NCBI GenBank assembly: GCA_038277395.1
Contig: CM076191.1
Location: forward strand, 181,490,687 to 181,554,686
Direction of reading: 5' to 3'
DNA length: 64,000 bases
DNA from: Dryocosmus kuriphilus
Lineage: Eukaryota > Arthropoda > Insecta > Hymenoptera > Cynipidae
Shown: positions 30,815-40,782 of the stretch, piece by piece
Numbering within the stretch: the first letter of the stretch is position 1
Layout: each line of letters opens with the position of its first letter
Translations under genes and position numbers: made by a program
Notes under the pieces: model-generated
What the model saw: the letters and a program-made list of their open reading frames with translations, nothing else
Database searches by the model: none
Told to the model about the DNA's origin: nothing

Positions 30815-31245
30815 CCATTAAGCTACCACCTCCACAATCGAATTTTGACATTTTGCATAGCGCGGAATTTTGGGCCTTTTTTGGACAACAATACAAATTT
30901 TTTGACTCCTTTATTTTTTCAAGAAATCAACTTTCTTGTGGAGATGCTAGCTAACATTAAGCTAGCACCTCCAATGTGTAAAATAACAAAATAATAAAAA
31001 TTCGCCTCCACCAGAACTTTGAGGGTTTTTGGGGCTCTTGAATTCCGCAAGAAACAATTTCCTCAAATCTACAATCAACCCTCTTCAAAAAATTCGATTT
31101 TTCACCAATTTAATTCCGCCATATTTTTGGGCTTTTCTGGGCTCCTCAAAAATATCAACTCTGATGTTTGAGCTCCCACCCTTAATGCAAAAAATTATCC
31201 CACCTCTACCACGAAGATATGACTTTGACAAAAAATAATCTTTAA
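30815..31245. repeat. Partial copy of the fold-back satellite element of 50693-52845
   Basis: 'aggtccattaagctaccacctccacaatc' at the start, 'agctagcacctccaa' near 30965, then 'tttgggctcctcaaaaatatcaact' units match the right end of 50693-52845 in inverse orientation. It is cut by the PLE 'C' pair at 31246 and continues at about 33714-33904. Confidence 0.8.
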
Positions 31246-31341
31246 GTTTTAGATGTAAAAGAGAAATTTTTTTGTTGATTACTGGTCCTTTATTAAAAAG
31301 ATGAGAAAAGACTGAGTCTCTCAGCAATTCTTAATACACAT

Positions 31342-31377
31342 GACGTTTCGACGGTACTCTACAGCCCTCATCAGATG
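31342..31377 (-). ncRNA. Hammerhead ribozyme motif, PLE 'C' minus copy
   Basis: On the minus strand: CTGATGAG, stem GGCTGTA/TACCGTC with loop GAG (one mismatch and one wobble), then GAAACGTC. Both conserved core halves are intact. Stem I is not obvious. Confidence 0.7.
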
Positions 31378-31829
31378 GGAAGATGAAAAAACAGTTATGA
31401 CCTGTGTGAAAAAAGTGGACAATGAAATAAAGTACTTTTAAAAGTTAAAATAGCTCAAATATGAGTTACCTGATAGTTAGAATCTGCCGTAATAGTTGTA
31501 TAAAACGATTTGTTCTGCTGGACGGAATTATTAGTAAATTTGATATTTATTAATGGACATAACACAAAACATAGTTGTTTTAAAAAATCATTCCGTCCAG
31601 CAGACTGACATCTGTTTTGGAAATGACTAGTAGGTGACCGTAAACAAGGTCGTTTGACCATCTGTAAGTATGGAGAGTGTAGTTATGCGCATGACGTATT
31701 GCTGACGTCAGTGTTACGTGTTGAAATATGAATACAATATTATAAAGCGCTGATGTATTGGGTTAAATACAGAAGTTATAAATTTGAAATGTTTTTTTTT
31801 AAAGCATATTTGTGTAAAAATATAATGTC

Positions 31830-32261
31830 CTATTTAATAGAACGAATAAGGCTATTATAAGTGATGCTCATATCATCTACATATGTCTGTTTTAAAGTTA
31901 ATATTATTATTATTTTTTTCACAATATGGATCATCTCCATAAAAATACGTTTGTAATAATGTGATTCTTTATCTGTAACATTAAAAATGATAAAATCAAA
32001 GGAATGTTTATTTTGGGTTGCGTGTTTTGAAAGTGCAGTGTTGATTTTGTTATTAATACAGTATCTACGATGTTCATTGTTTCTTGTGTCGATGTATCTT
32101 TCTGTCTCACCAATATAACATTTTTCACAATCTGAACATGATATTCTGTAGATAACATTAGACATTTTATTACGTGGAATAGGATCTTTCTGATTTCTAA
32201 AACATTTAAAGGGGTCTTTTACAGGTTTAAAAATGATTTTAATATTGTATTTGGTACACAT
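31830..32261 (-). CDS. PLE 'C' GIY-YIG endonuclease (minus copy)
   Basis: 143 codons. MSNVIYRISCSDCEKCYIGETER gives the GIY-like VIY, CxxC and YIG. NEHRRYCINNKINTALSKH and the glutamate in RIFMEMIHIVKK follow. The last part is slightly shifted compared with the plus copy (ILTLKQTYVDD against NFKTDIDN). It is in frame with the RT fragment upstream except for a TAA at 32283-32285. Confidence 0.8.
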   Translation of the reverse strand: MCTKYNIKIIFKPVKDPFKCFRNQKDPIPRNKMSNVIYRISCSDCEKCYIGETERYIDTRNNEHRRYCINNKINTALSKHATQNKHSFDFIIFNVTDKESHYYKRIFMEMIHIVKKIIIILTLKQTYVDDMSITYNSLIRSIK

Positions 32262-32282
32262 CTTTTGAAATATTCTGGAAGT

Positions 32283-32656
32283 TTATGGATTATATGGTAA
32301 GATAATGGGTCGTTCTAGATTTAAGTCATTGTTTGAAATGTTGGAAGATAGAGAATTTAGTTTCATAACCCTCTTGTTAATAAGTTCATTAGCGATATTG
32401 ATAGGAAAGCCATTGTTAATAAGAGTGCAAACGATAATATTTAAGTTTTCATCATGAAAAGAAGAATGCGAAAGTTCAACTGCTCTGTCAACAAGATTAT
32501 TTACCATACTATTTTTGTAAGGTGGAAAAGTAATTGTGATAATTAGTTTATCTTCCGGACCATGTTTCTTTACGAAACCAGTTTGTGTATATTCGACCAT
32601 TAACATTCGATATCTGTACATCCAAAAAATTTATACTATTGTTTTTTTGATTTTCA
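32283..32656 (-). pseudogene. PLE 'C' reverse transcriptase C-terminal fragment (minus copy)
   Basis: Starts at the pair junction with NSINFLDVQISNVNGRIYTN then WFRKETWSGR, shifts frame, then SMVNNLVDRAVELSHSSFHDEN to LERPIILPYNP and a stop. These are the post-palm blocks shared by all PLE RTs here. Motifs A to C are absent because of 5' truncation. Confidence 0.75.
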
Positions 32657-32659
32657 ATA

Positions 32660-33073
32660 ATGAATATTAAAATCATTTTTAAACCTATAAAAGACCCCTT
32701 TAACTGCTTTAGAAATCAGAAAGATCCTATTCCACGTAATAAAATGTCTAATGTTATCTACAGAATATCATGTTCAGATTGTGAAAAATGTTATATTGGT
32801 GAGACAAAAAGATACATCGATACAAAAACCAATGAACATCGTAGAGACTGTATTAATAACAAAATCAACACTGCACTTTCAAAACACGTAACCCAAAATA
32901 AACATTCCTTTGATTTTGTCAATTTTAATGTTCTAGATAAAGAATCACATTACTACAAACGTATTTTCATGGAGATGTTCCATATTGTGAAAAATAATAA
33001 TAATATTAACTTTAAAACAGACATAGATAATATGAGCATCACTTATAATAGCCTTATTCGTTCTATTAAATAG
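32660..33073 (+). CDS. PLE 'C' GIY-YIG endonuclease (plus copy)
   Basis: 137 codons, closely matching the minus copy: MSNVIYRISCSDCEKCYIGETKR, KINTALSKHVTQNKHSFDF, RIFMEMFHIVKNN, DIDNMSITYNSLIRSIK and stop. The nuclease motifs are intact. No reverse transcriptase is attached; the copy begins only a few bases before its first ATG. Confidence 0.82.
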   Translation: MNIKIIFKPIKDPFNCFRNQKDPIPRNKMSNVIYRISCSDCEKCYIGETKRYIDTKTNEHRRDCINNKINTALSKHVTQNKHSFDFVNFNVLDKESHYYKRIFMEMFHIVKNNNNINFKTDIDNMSITYNSLIRSIK

Positions 33074-33522
33074 TACATTATATTTTTACACAAATATGCT
33101 TGTCAAAAAACATTTTGAATCTATAACTTCTGTATTTAACCCAATACATCAGCGCTTTATAATATTGTATTCATATTTCAAAACGTAACACTGACGTCAG
33201 CAATACGTCATGCGCATAACTACACTCTCCATACTTACAGATGGTCAAACCACCTTGTTTACGGTCATCTACTTGTAATTTCCGAAACAGATGTCAGTCT
33301 GCTGGACGGAATGATTTTTAAAACATCTATATTTTGTGTTATGTCCAGTAATAACTATCAAATTTACTAATAATTCCGTCCAGCAGAACACATCGTTTTA
33401 TACAACTATTATGGCATATTCTATCAGGTAACTCATATTTGAGCTACTTTAACTTTTAAAAGTACTTTATTTCATTGTCCACTTTTGTCACACAGGTCAT
33501 AACTGTTTTTCCATTTTTCAAT

Positions 33523-33556
33523 CTGATGAGGACTGTAGAGTACAGTCGAAACGTCA
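33523..33556 (+). ncRNA. Hammerhead ribozyme motif, PLE 'C' plus copy (best in window)
   Basis: CTGATGAG, a perfect 7-bp stem GACTGTA/TACAGTC with loop GAG, then GAAACGTC. All conserved core bases of a minimal hammerhead are present, with the GTC cleavage triplet at 33554-33556. Located about 450 bp past the nuclease stop. Confidence 0.75.
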
Positions 33557-33653
33557 CGTGTATTAAGAATTGCTGAGAGACTCTCAGTCTTTTCTCATCT
33601 TTTTAATAAAGGACCAGTAATCAACAAAAAAATTTCTCTGTTACATCTAAAAC

Positions 33654-33904
33654 TTAGCGCTTATACCCTGGTTAACACCACCATTACATCATCTAGAAAA
33701 AAAAAAAAAAAAAAAATCTTCAGAATTTTGCAATATCCATCGAGTCTCTTATTTTTGCCTCCTCGAAAATACCAACTCTGAGTTTTAGGCTCCAACCCTT
33801 AATACAAAAAACCACCCCACCTCTACCACGAAGATATGACTTTGAAAAAAATAAATCTTTTTTAAAAATTTTCAGTGCCAACAGAGTCTCATATTTTTGA
33901 GCTC
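33654..33904. repeat. A-rich run and fold-back satellite fragment
   Basis: After the PLE pair comes a short unique piece, an A run (33694-33716), then satellite words 'cctcgaaaataccaactctgag' and 'acctctaccacgaagatatgac', in the same orientation as at 31150-31235. This is the continuation of the satellite on the other side of the PLE pair. Confidence 0.7.
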
Positions 33905-34300
33905 TCAAAAATTTTTTAATGAAAAGAGACTCAATAATACGTCTTTTATTAATATTGGTTGCTCTTGCTAAAATTTTAATATTACGAAATTCAAAATGAA
34001 AAGAATGACCAAAATTCCAAGCATGATGTGATAAATCACTGTTTTTTCCAACTGCATAATCTCTTTTGTGTTCAGTGATTCGTGCTTTTAATCTTCTACT
34101 AGTCTCTCCTATATAAATGTTATTAAGATCCTTACAACTAATTAAATAAACAACATTAAAAGAGTTTTCAGTTTTCTCAAAATCTTTCATCTTCAAAACG
34201 AAATTGTTTAAATATGATAATTTTTTAAAATAAATGGTAAGATTATTACGTAGAGAACTCCTTAATCTTTCAGAGAGACCTTTCAAAGAGAGACCTTAAC
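33905..34300 (-). pseudogene. PLE 'D' GIY-YIG domain fused to satellite sequence
   Basis: KGLSERLRSSLRNNLTIYF, then NSFNVVYLISCKDLNNIYIG, TSRRLKARITEHKRDYAVG, HHAWNFGHSFHFEF and NKRRIIESLFIKKFL. The YIG core, arginine helix and catalytic glutamate are present; the usual second cysteine of CxxC is missing (SCKDLNN). The open frame continues to 33720 only because the adjoining satellite lacks stops, so those last 60 residues are not PLE. Confidence 0.78.
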
Positions 34301-34429
34301 ATATGGTAAAGTGATCTTTGAATCAGTTTTTTTTAAAACTATCGAGCCATTTTTTAAAAATTTCTAATGGAAATATTATAGAATTTATTAATTCTTTCCT
34401 TTAGAATGCCTTCTATCAACGGTTATGTG

Positions 34430-34876
34430 TAATTATTTAATTTTAAAGTTAATTTCAAGTTATCTAAATTTTCTTTTCTAAACTTAACATCGCTTAATTT
34501 TATACATCTATCTATTAAATCTTTAATTAAACCAACTTTTTGACTAGCTAGGTGATGCGACTTAAAATTTAAGCACCTTCCGGAGCATATTGATTTTTTA
34601 AACCAATTTGTGATCAGATTACCATCTTATGTTCTAATATTACTTAAACCGAAATAACTTAAAGCGTTATTTTGTTCAATCTCAAAAGTAAATTTTATAG
34701 AATCTTCAATACTGTTAAAAGTGTTAAATAATTTATAAAATAAATAAATAAAAATATATAAATATATAAATCGTTTATAGAAAAGCGGTTTAAATTTTAG
34801 AATTGAGAATGCACGTTTTTCTAAATCTTCTCAAACTAAATTAGAAATGATGATAGGCAAAGGTGAACCCACTGCA
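34430..34876 (-). pseudogene. PLE 'D' reverse transcriptase remnant
   Basis: Broken frames show GSPLPIIISNLV (motif B end), SIKFTFEIEQNNALSYFGL, ITNWFKKSICSGR and LIDRCIKLSDVKFRKEN. The catalytic YVDD region has been replaced by an AT-rich stretch (about 34735-34775). Non-functional. Confidence 0.7.
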
Positions 34877-35187
34877 CCGAAAAAAAAGATTAGTTAGGAT
34901 AACTAATAAAATTGCTGGAACAACTATTTTATTTAGTAAATAATGGTACTGCTATTCAGTTAGCAGTGAGAACAATTTTTTTGTAGTTGGACCACGAGTA
35001 GTTGTCGTTACTATCTAATTAGGTAGAATAACTACTTTAGTTTGTCAAACCGACTATCTGTAGGTAGTTGAGCTTACTAATACAGTAAGTCGTATCTACT
35101 ACTAAATTTATAGGTATGACTATTTTCTTTTTGGTACAGGGACTAATTAAAATAGCTGTCACTATACTATCGGAATCTGGATTAAAA

Positions 35188-35296
35188 GATCCCAATGGGC
35201 AAGCGGGCATCTTTTTTTTGGGACGTCTTAGGGACGCTGAACTCAGTTCAGCTGTTAAGACGTTCCAAAAAAATATGTCCCCAGCCCACTGGGATC
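35188..35296. repeat. 109-bp hairpin palindrome
   Basis: GATCCCAATGGGC at the left pairs with GCCCACTGGGATC at the right. The inner arms (GGGACGTCTTA with TAAGACGTTCC) and the centre CTGAACTCAGTTCAG also pair. The 70-codon plus frame across it is a by-product of the palindrome. It could be a tiny MITE or a structured RNA. Confidence 0.8.
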
Positions 35297-35339
35297 TTCC
35301 TAATATAGCAGATTTCGATATAAAATAAGTATCAGAAGC

Positions 35340-38000
35340 TACTGTAAGTCAAATAGATATTACACTTTAAACTATTATTGAAATTATTTATTATTTATCA
35401 CAGCATGTTTTGCTTAATTTACATAAATCGCATTAGTATGTTACAATCTCTAGAAGAAAACAAATAAGCTAATAATTATTAAAATAATGTGGAAGAATTT
35501 TATCATATTTTGTTTTAAGAAAAACTAACCATATCGTGAAAATAAAACAAACATTTATTGAAGGTTACAAGTATAAAATACTTTGATACTGCAGAGCTAT
35601 CTTAAACTTTAAATTCATACTAATATACTGAAACGCACATTCTTCTTATTAATTCTGAATCATAGCATGTATTGCTTATTTTATAAAGCGCATAATACTT
35701 TCGTAATATACAGTAGAAAATACTCGTATATAGGCTACAATTGAGCCCCTGGATCGTAGAACTCGCCGAGCGCCACTCGTGGAAGAATCGAAGGTCGCGC
35801 AATTCGGATATAAAAATGTAAACTCATGTTCAAGCTGAAAATGAACCAAACAGTCGTATGCATTTGTTTATATAAATGTATGCAATATTAATATATAATA
35901 TCTGGAGAATGATCTGATTCTCACCAAGGAGTAGCCAAGGCGCTGTTTCAAAACCTCATACTTGTTAAAGTAGTCTTGCTTTCAAGCTCGTCTATATTTT
36001 TAAGCTTTCTTCTGCGCTTTCCAGGATTATTTATTATGTTTCCTGTGCGAGATGCTAAACGATCTTTAGTTGTAATTTTCCACTTTTCATCGGCAGAGGA
36101 CCATGGTTCCTTGTGCGTGCTTAACCAAAGTAAAGTGTCAGCGACATTCTCATCTACATGAAAAGCAGATATTATTTACATAATGCACAATAGCGAAAAA
36201 CTACTGGGAAAATTTGGAAAAAGCGTAATATAGGCGGGGTGTCAGAATTGTCGGAAAACTGAATATCACATGTCGTGTGAAAAAGAATTGATTGGGAAAG
36301 TAATGTGAAAAAAATTATATCCTGGTTATGTTTACTAGCTATTATTATTAATTTAGATATTTTATAATTTATATATTTAAGACTTTATTTGAATATATAT
36401 ATTTACTAACCTGCCACTGGTTCGTTTTCCCCTTCATCTTCAATTCCTCGTTGACCTGATCTTTTTAAAAGCTTTCCCAAATTGACGTATTTATTGTATA
36501 ATTTGCCTTTTGGAGCAATTACTAAATTTCCAATTACTTTTCGAGGAATATAGTAAATTTCCTTAAACATAAAATATTCAAAATTCTTCTTTTTTAAATA
36601 AACTAAAAATTAGATTTTTTAGAACATTAAGGTCTCTCCCGAAAATCGAAAAAATGTGAGTTGAATCGTTTTGCTGTGCCACCCTTAGACTAATTCTTCC
36701 TTTCAGCTGATAATAAAGAAAATATTAAAAATAAAACAAGTCCCTCTTACAATTCAGTACCAGATTTAAAATAAAAATTTCCCCCTTTTTATCTAAATGT
36801 AAGGAATGCCAAATTTAACAAAAAGGCCGAAAACAGAAAATTGGCATCTTTCAATTCAGAAAAAATTGAATTCTAAAATTTCCTCCCTTACAATTCAATA
36901 AAAGTGTAAGAGATGTTCCTCTTCAAATTAAAAAAAAAAGCTAAACATTCTTCCCTTCAGCTCAACTAACAATTTTAAAGAGAAAAGAGGTTCACTTTTA
37001 GATCAGAAAGAAAATAACCAAAATTTCATGCCTTCCGTCTCAATAAAAATGATATGAACAAGAGAAGAGTCTCTTCCAATTCATAAACTACTGACAACCA
37101 AAATTTTCACCTTTGCAACTCGATAAAAAAATAAAAAATATAAAATGCCCATCTAACAATTCGATAAAAATTAAAAACTAAGATTTTCTCATTTCAAAAT
37201 CAATAAAATCAATAACAATTGAACGTTTCACTTTCTTTAACTTCTAAAGCTTTCGAATTGAAACTGTTCAATTCTCAGAGCTATAATCTGTGTATTGTTT
37301 AATTTTGAACAGATTCAGAATTGTCTTTTAAAATCAATTTTTGTTCAGTTTTTAACACTCGAACTACAGTTTGGTTTTGAGCATAAGTAATTTATTTATA
37401 TTTACAGTTCCTCAACTTAAAACGTCTTTAGACAACATTTTCCAGTTGAAGCGCATTTAATTTTTAATTGTTAATGTCTTTAATACTGCACTTTAAAATT
37501 TAATAAATAGAAAATGTACGCTTAAAGATGAAGACCTGTTATAAAACATTTTAATATTAAATCTTTCATAATTACAGATAGTGCTGTACGATTTCATAAT
37601 TGAAAAAGTTAAAAATTGAACTTAAAATTTAATAAAATTTTAAATCAAAGTTACGTTAAATTTCATTATATCATGTGATATTTCAATTGATTGAATAGAT
37701 TTTTTTCTAGACGTTTGTCAAAGTCCCAGAAAATGTAGTGGTTGATATTACAACAAAAAAAGATTTTAATTTATAATCAAGAACAGTCTAAAACCACACA
37801 GGTTTCTATGATATCTCCAAAAGATGTTAAAAATTAAACCATTTTACACGATAACCAAAGAGTTTGATTGTTTTATATATTGACAACCATAGTGTCTATG
37901 TTTCACCACTATTGACAACATCTTTTTGTTAATCTTGATGATTGTAATTAAAAATGTAAGTTGTCATAATTTTATTATTATTTATTATTATTATTTATAA
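35340..38000. other. AT-rich interior of the 34877-38256 element
   Basis: Loose repeats such as 'cttacaattca[ga]taaaa' with 'tcccttttaattc'-like words (about 36730-37200). No domain-bearing frame on either strand. Confidence 0.45.
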
Positions 38001-38041
38001 TGTGTATGTTGACATCATGGACTTGTTATAATTTTTTAGTT

Positions 38042-38072
38042 CCTGAAGAAGGCTCGATTTGAGCCGAAAGCT
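38042..38072 (+). ncRNA. Hammerhead-like motif in a TIR element
   Basis: CTGAAGAA, perfect stem GGCTC/GAGCC with loop GATTT, then GAAAGCTC. The order matches a hammerhead, with GAAG for GATG in the first core element and CTC in place of GTC. It lies about 180 bp from the right end of the TIR element, with no PLE coding sequence nearby. Confidence 0.4.
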
Positions 38073-38256
38073 CGAATAATAAACGAGTAAAATACAAGAA
38101 TTGACTATTGGCTCCTACAGATCGAGAGTTTTTACAATTTGACTGATAACAAAAAATTGTTCTCACAGCTAACTGAATAGCAGTACCATTATTTACTAAC
38201 CAAAATAGTTGTTCCAACAATTTTATTAGTTGTCCTAACTAATCTTTTTTTTTTAA

Positions 38257-39111
38257 GTATGGTACCCTGATAACAAATTTCCTGTATTTACAAGATGGGA
38301 TAATTAAAATTGTATCAATGAAAAATGAAAAACGTTAATAAGTCCTGTTTTCGATATAAAAACCTAAATAGTGATCTCTAAATTAAAAAAAAAAATAGGG
38401 AATCATTTTCTCACCGAAAGAAAGAAATTTATCGATTTCAAGTTTTAGCTGATCCGAACAAAGGGATTTCATAGGGCACCCTTATAAGAGTGGTCCTCCT
38501 CTTGTGAGTCAAAAATTCGATATTTTTACATTTAACAAATATTTTTCGGAAAACCCGATTTTAAAAAAACGATAATAAAAAATTACAGGAATCTATGTAG
38601 AATGTTTTCATTAGTCGAACGGTGGTTTCACAGAAGGTACGGTATAAACTGTGTTGGTGGAACAGAAACTTTTCTTACCGACACAAGGCTAATCGTACTC
38701 TTTAGTGGAAAAGTAGGAAGCATCAGTAGAAAAGATCTTCAAAAACTAGATGTCTCTGTATAGCTAAATTTTTTCCGACAAGTATTAATATCCTAAAAAA
38801 TATATATAAATAAATAATTACATATGGGTTAGATATACAATATCATTATCTTAATAAATGCATTGATAAACGATATAATGGAAAGAAAAATATCTGAATT
38901 ATTGAATAGTTTGTTTTTTGTTAGTTAATGTATATATGATTGACGATCTCATAATTATTCAAATACTTGTTTAAAACCTTCAACTATAACGTAATTAGGC
39001 TCAATCTTTCAATTTGTTTTAAATTCAAATAAACTATGAATTAATTTATTACTTTAAATTTCTTTCAACTTAATATAATTCTCCTTTCTTTGTATAGCTA
39101 TTCTCAATTTC
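38257..39111. other. AT-rich stretch without recognised feature
   Basis: No ORF, TIR or RNA gene was recognised. Confidence 0.5.
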
Positions 39112-39780
39112 GAGGCGCATAAATATACCCCAAATTTTATTTTTCCTAATTTGTTTCTCCTAAATTCAATAAATCATATGAGCGAAAAATGATTTGAGAT
39201 CATTTTTACTTTTCAGAATTATCATTTCACATAATTTTTAATTTTCCTAATTACTATTTGGCATGATTTTTATTTATCCTAATTATCAATTTGCTTCATT
39301 TTTATTTCTCCGAATTACCATTTGACGTAATTTTTATATTTCCCAATTACCATTTGCCATAATTTTTGTATTTCCGAATTACCATTTGACATAGTTTTTA
39401 CTTTACACTTACAATTAGTGATTCCGGAAAATAGAAATTAGGTTAAGTGAACCTTAGGGAACGTGTAAATAATGACAAATTGTAATTGGCTAAAATCAAA
39501 ATTAGCATAAATCGTTATTCGGCATAATAAAAATTACGTAAAATACTAATTCGTTAAAATAAAATGTATGTCAAACAGTTATTCGGAAATATAAAAATTG
39601 TAGGAAATGGTAATACAGCCGAAAAATGAAAATTATGTCAAATACTAAGTCGGAAATATAAAAATTATGACAAATGGTAATACGGTGTAATAAAAATTAT
39701 ATCAAATGATAATGCGGAAAAATAAAAGTTACGTTAAATAGGAATTTGAAAATTCGAAACATAAAAAGAAAATTCAAAAT
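39112..39780. repeat. AT-rich ~40-bp tandem repeats in inverted halves
   Basis: The left half (39130-39420) repeats 'ccgaattaccatttgacataatttttattt' with a period near 40 bp. The right half (39480-39740) has the reverse complement ('aataaaaattat...caaatggtaat'). The left end 'gaggcgcataaatataccccaaatttta' resembles an element terminus. Confidence 0.75.
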
Positions 39781-40340
39781 TCAAAATAGGATGAATAAAT
39801 CAATGAATTCACACGTGCTGTCCTGTTAATGCGGTTCTCATGAACATAAATAAATAAATTAATGAATAACTACAAAAGAGATAAAAATTTAATATTGAAA
39901 ACTGAAAGTTGAAAATAGAAAAAAGAATGAACAAACGAATGAATGCGTGAATGATTCTACAGAAAACATAAAAATTGAAAATTGAATGAATTAATGACTC
40001 CAAAGAAAATGTAAAAATTGAAATTAGAATGAATGAATAAATGACTAAAAAAACTTTAAATAAAAAAAAAAAAAAAATAGACAATTAAAAATTAAAAAGT
40101 CACAATGGAGAATTGAAAATTACAAATACAATGAATGAACGAATAAATGAGTACAGAAAATACAGAAATTAAAAAGAAAGGAGAACCTTCAAAATTGAAA
40201 ATACAATGCATGAACTAATGAATGTGTAAATGAATGAATAAATGACTTAAAGAAATATGAAAATTGAAAAGTTGAAAGTAGAGTGAATAAATGAATGAAT
40301 CAATGAATAAATGATTACAGAAAATATAAAAATTTAAAAA
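39781..40340. repeat. Degenerate 'aatgaatgaataaatga' and 'aaaattgaaaattgaa' repeats
   Basis: Low-complexity tandem sequence built of tetra- to octanucleotide steps with a higher period near 100 bp ('tacagaaaatataaaaatt'). The minus-strand F/I-rich frame at 39809-40084 is an artefact of it. Confidence 0.7.
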
Positions 40341-40782
40341 GACAATTGGGAATCTTTTCTATGCTGCTGCAACTTTGAATTATGTTTCTTGAAAAACTGA
40401 ATTAAAAAAACCGATCTTTCAAATAATATAAATGACCATAAATTCCGTACTCTTCAATAAAATATATTAATATTATAGATCAATCGATTCGTTTTGAGCC
40501 AAAGAACTTTTTATGTTCTTGCATCAACTTTAAATTATGGTAATGAATTATGGTAATTATGGTAATGAAAAAGGTTTTACTATAAAAAACCTGTTTTTCA
40601 AAAATTATAAAGGACATAAAAATTGTAAAATTTAATATTTAAAAACATGCTTGTATCAGTTTCAAGACATCAGTGCTGGAAATAATTCCTCTAAATTTCA
40701 TCAATTTTTCTGCAATCGTCTTTAAGTTATGGTGTTAACAAAAAAGAGCGAAGTCCATCAATCCATACACATATGCATATAT
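40341..40782. other. Spacer before mariner
   Basis: AT-rich. Contains 'ggtaatgaattatggtaattatggtaatg' (about 40537-40568), a short tandem. No gene. Confidence 0.5.

Larger units (their letters stand above)
31246..33653. mobile_element. PLE 'C': inverted pair of 5'-truncated copies
   Basis: The outer ends are inverted copies (GTTTTAGATGTAA at 31246 and TTACATCTAAAAC to 33653), as are the hammerhead motifs, 3' tails and GIY-YIG domains. The junction lies near 32657. The minus copy is longer (includes the RT C-terminus); the plus copy starts just before the nuclease. Both 3' ends face outward, as in pair 'A'. It is inserted in the satellite repeat; an A-rich run follows at 33694-33716. Confidence 0.85.
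33905..34876 (-). mobile_element. PLE 'D', truncated at both ends
   Basis: Minus strand: RT remnants from 34876 to about 34430, then GIY-YIG to about 33905, where the protein sequence runs straight into satellite. The 5' side is cut by the TIR element at 34877 within RT motif B (GSPLPIIISNLV). Related to PLE 'B' but distinct. Confidence 0.8.
34877..38256. mobile_element. TIR element of 3.4 kb (non-autonomous) in PLE 'D'
   Basis: About 107 bp at the left (from AAAAAAGATTAGTTAGGATA, 34882) are inverted at the right (38150-38250). Shared words include 'actattca/tgaatagt' flanks and 'ggtactgctattcagttagc'. The left flank is PLE coding sequence; the right flank is not PLE, so the far side was lost. 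The interior (35340-38000) is AT-rich with no convincing ORF. A short palindrome (35188-35296) and a hammerhead-like motif (38042-38072) lie near the two ends. Confidence 0.75.

Noticed and set aside
35116..35328. 70-codon ORF across the hairpin
   Set aside because: Its sequence is the two arms of a palindrome; no evidence of coding.
39809..40084. Minus-strand ORF rich in Phe and Ile, looking like a membrane protein
   Set aside because: Produced by low-complexity 'aatgaatgaataaa' repeats; no start context or family features.
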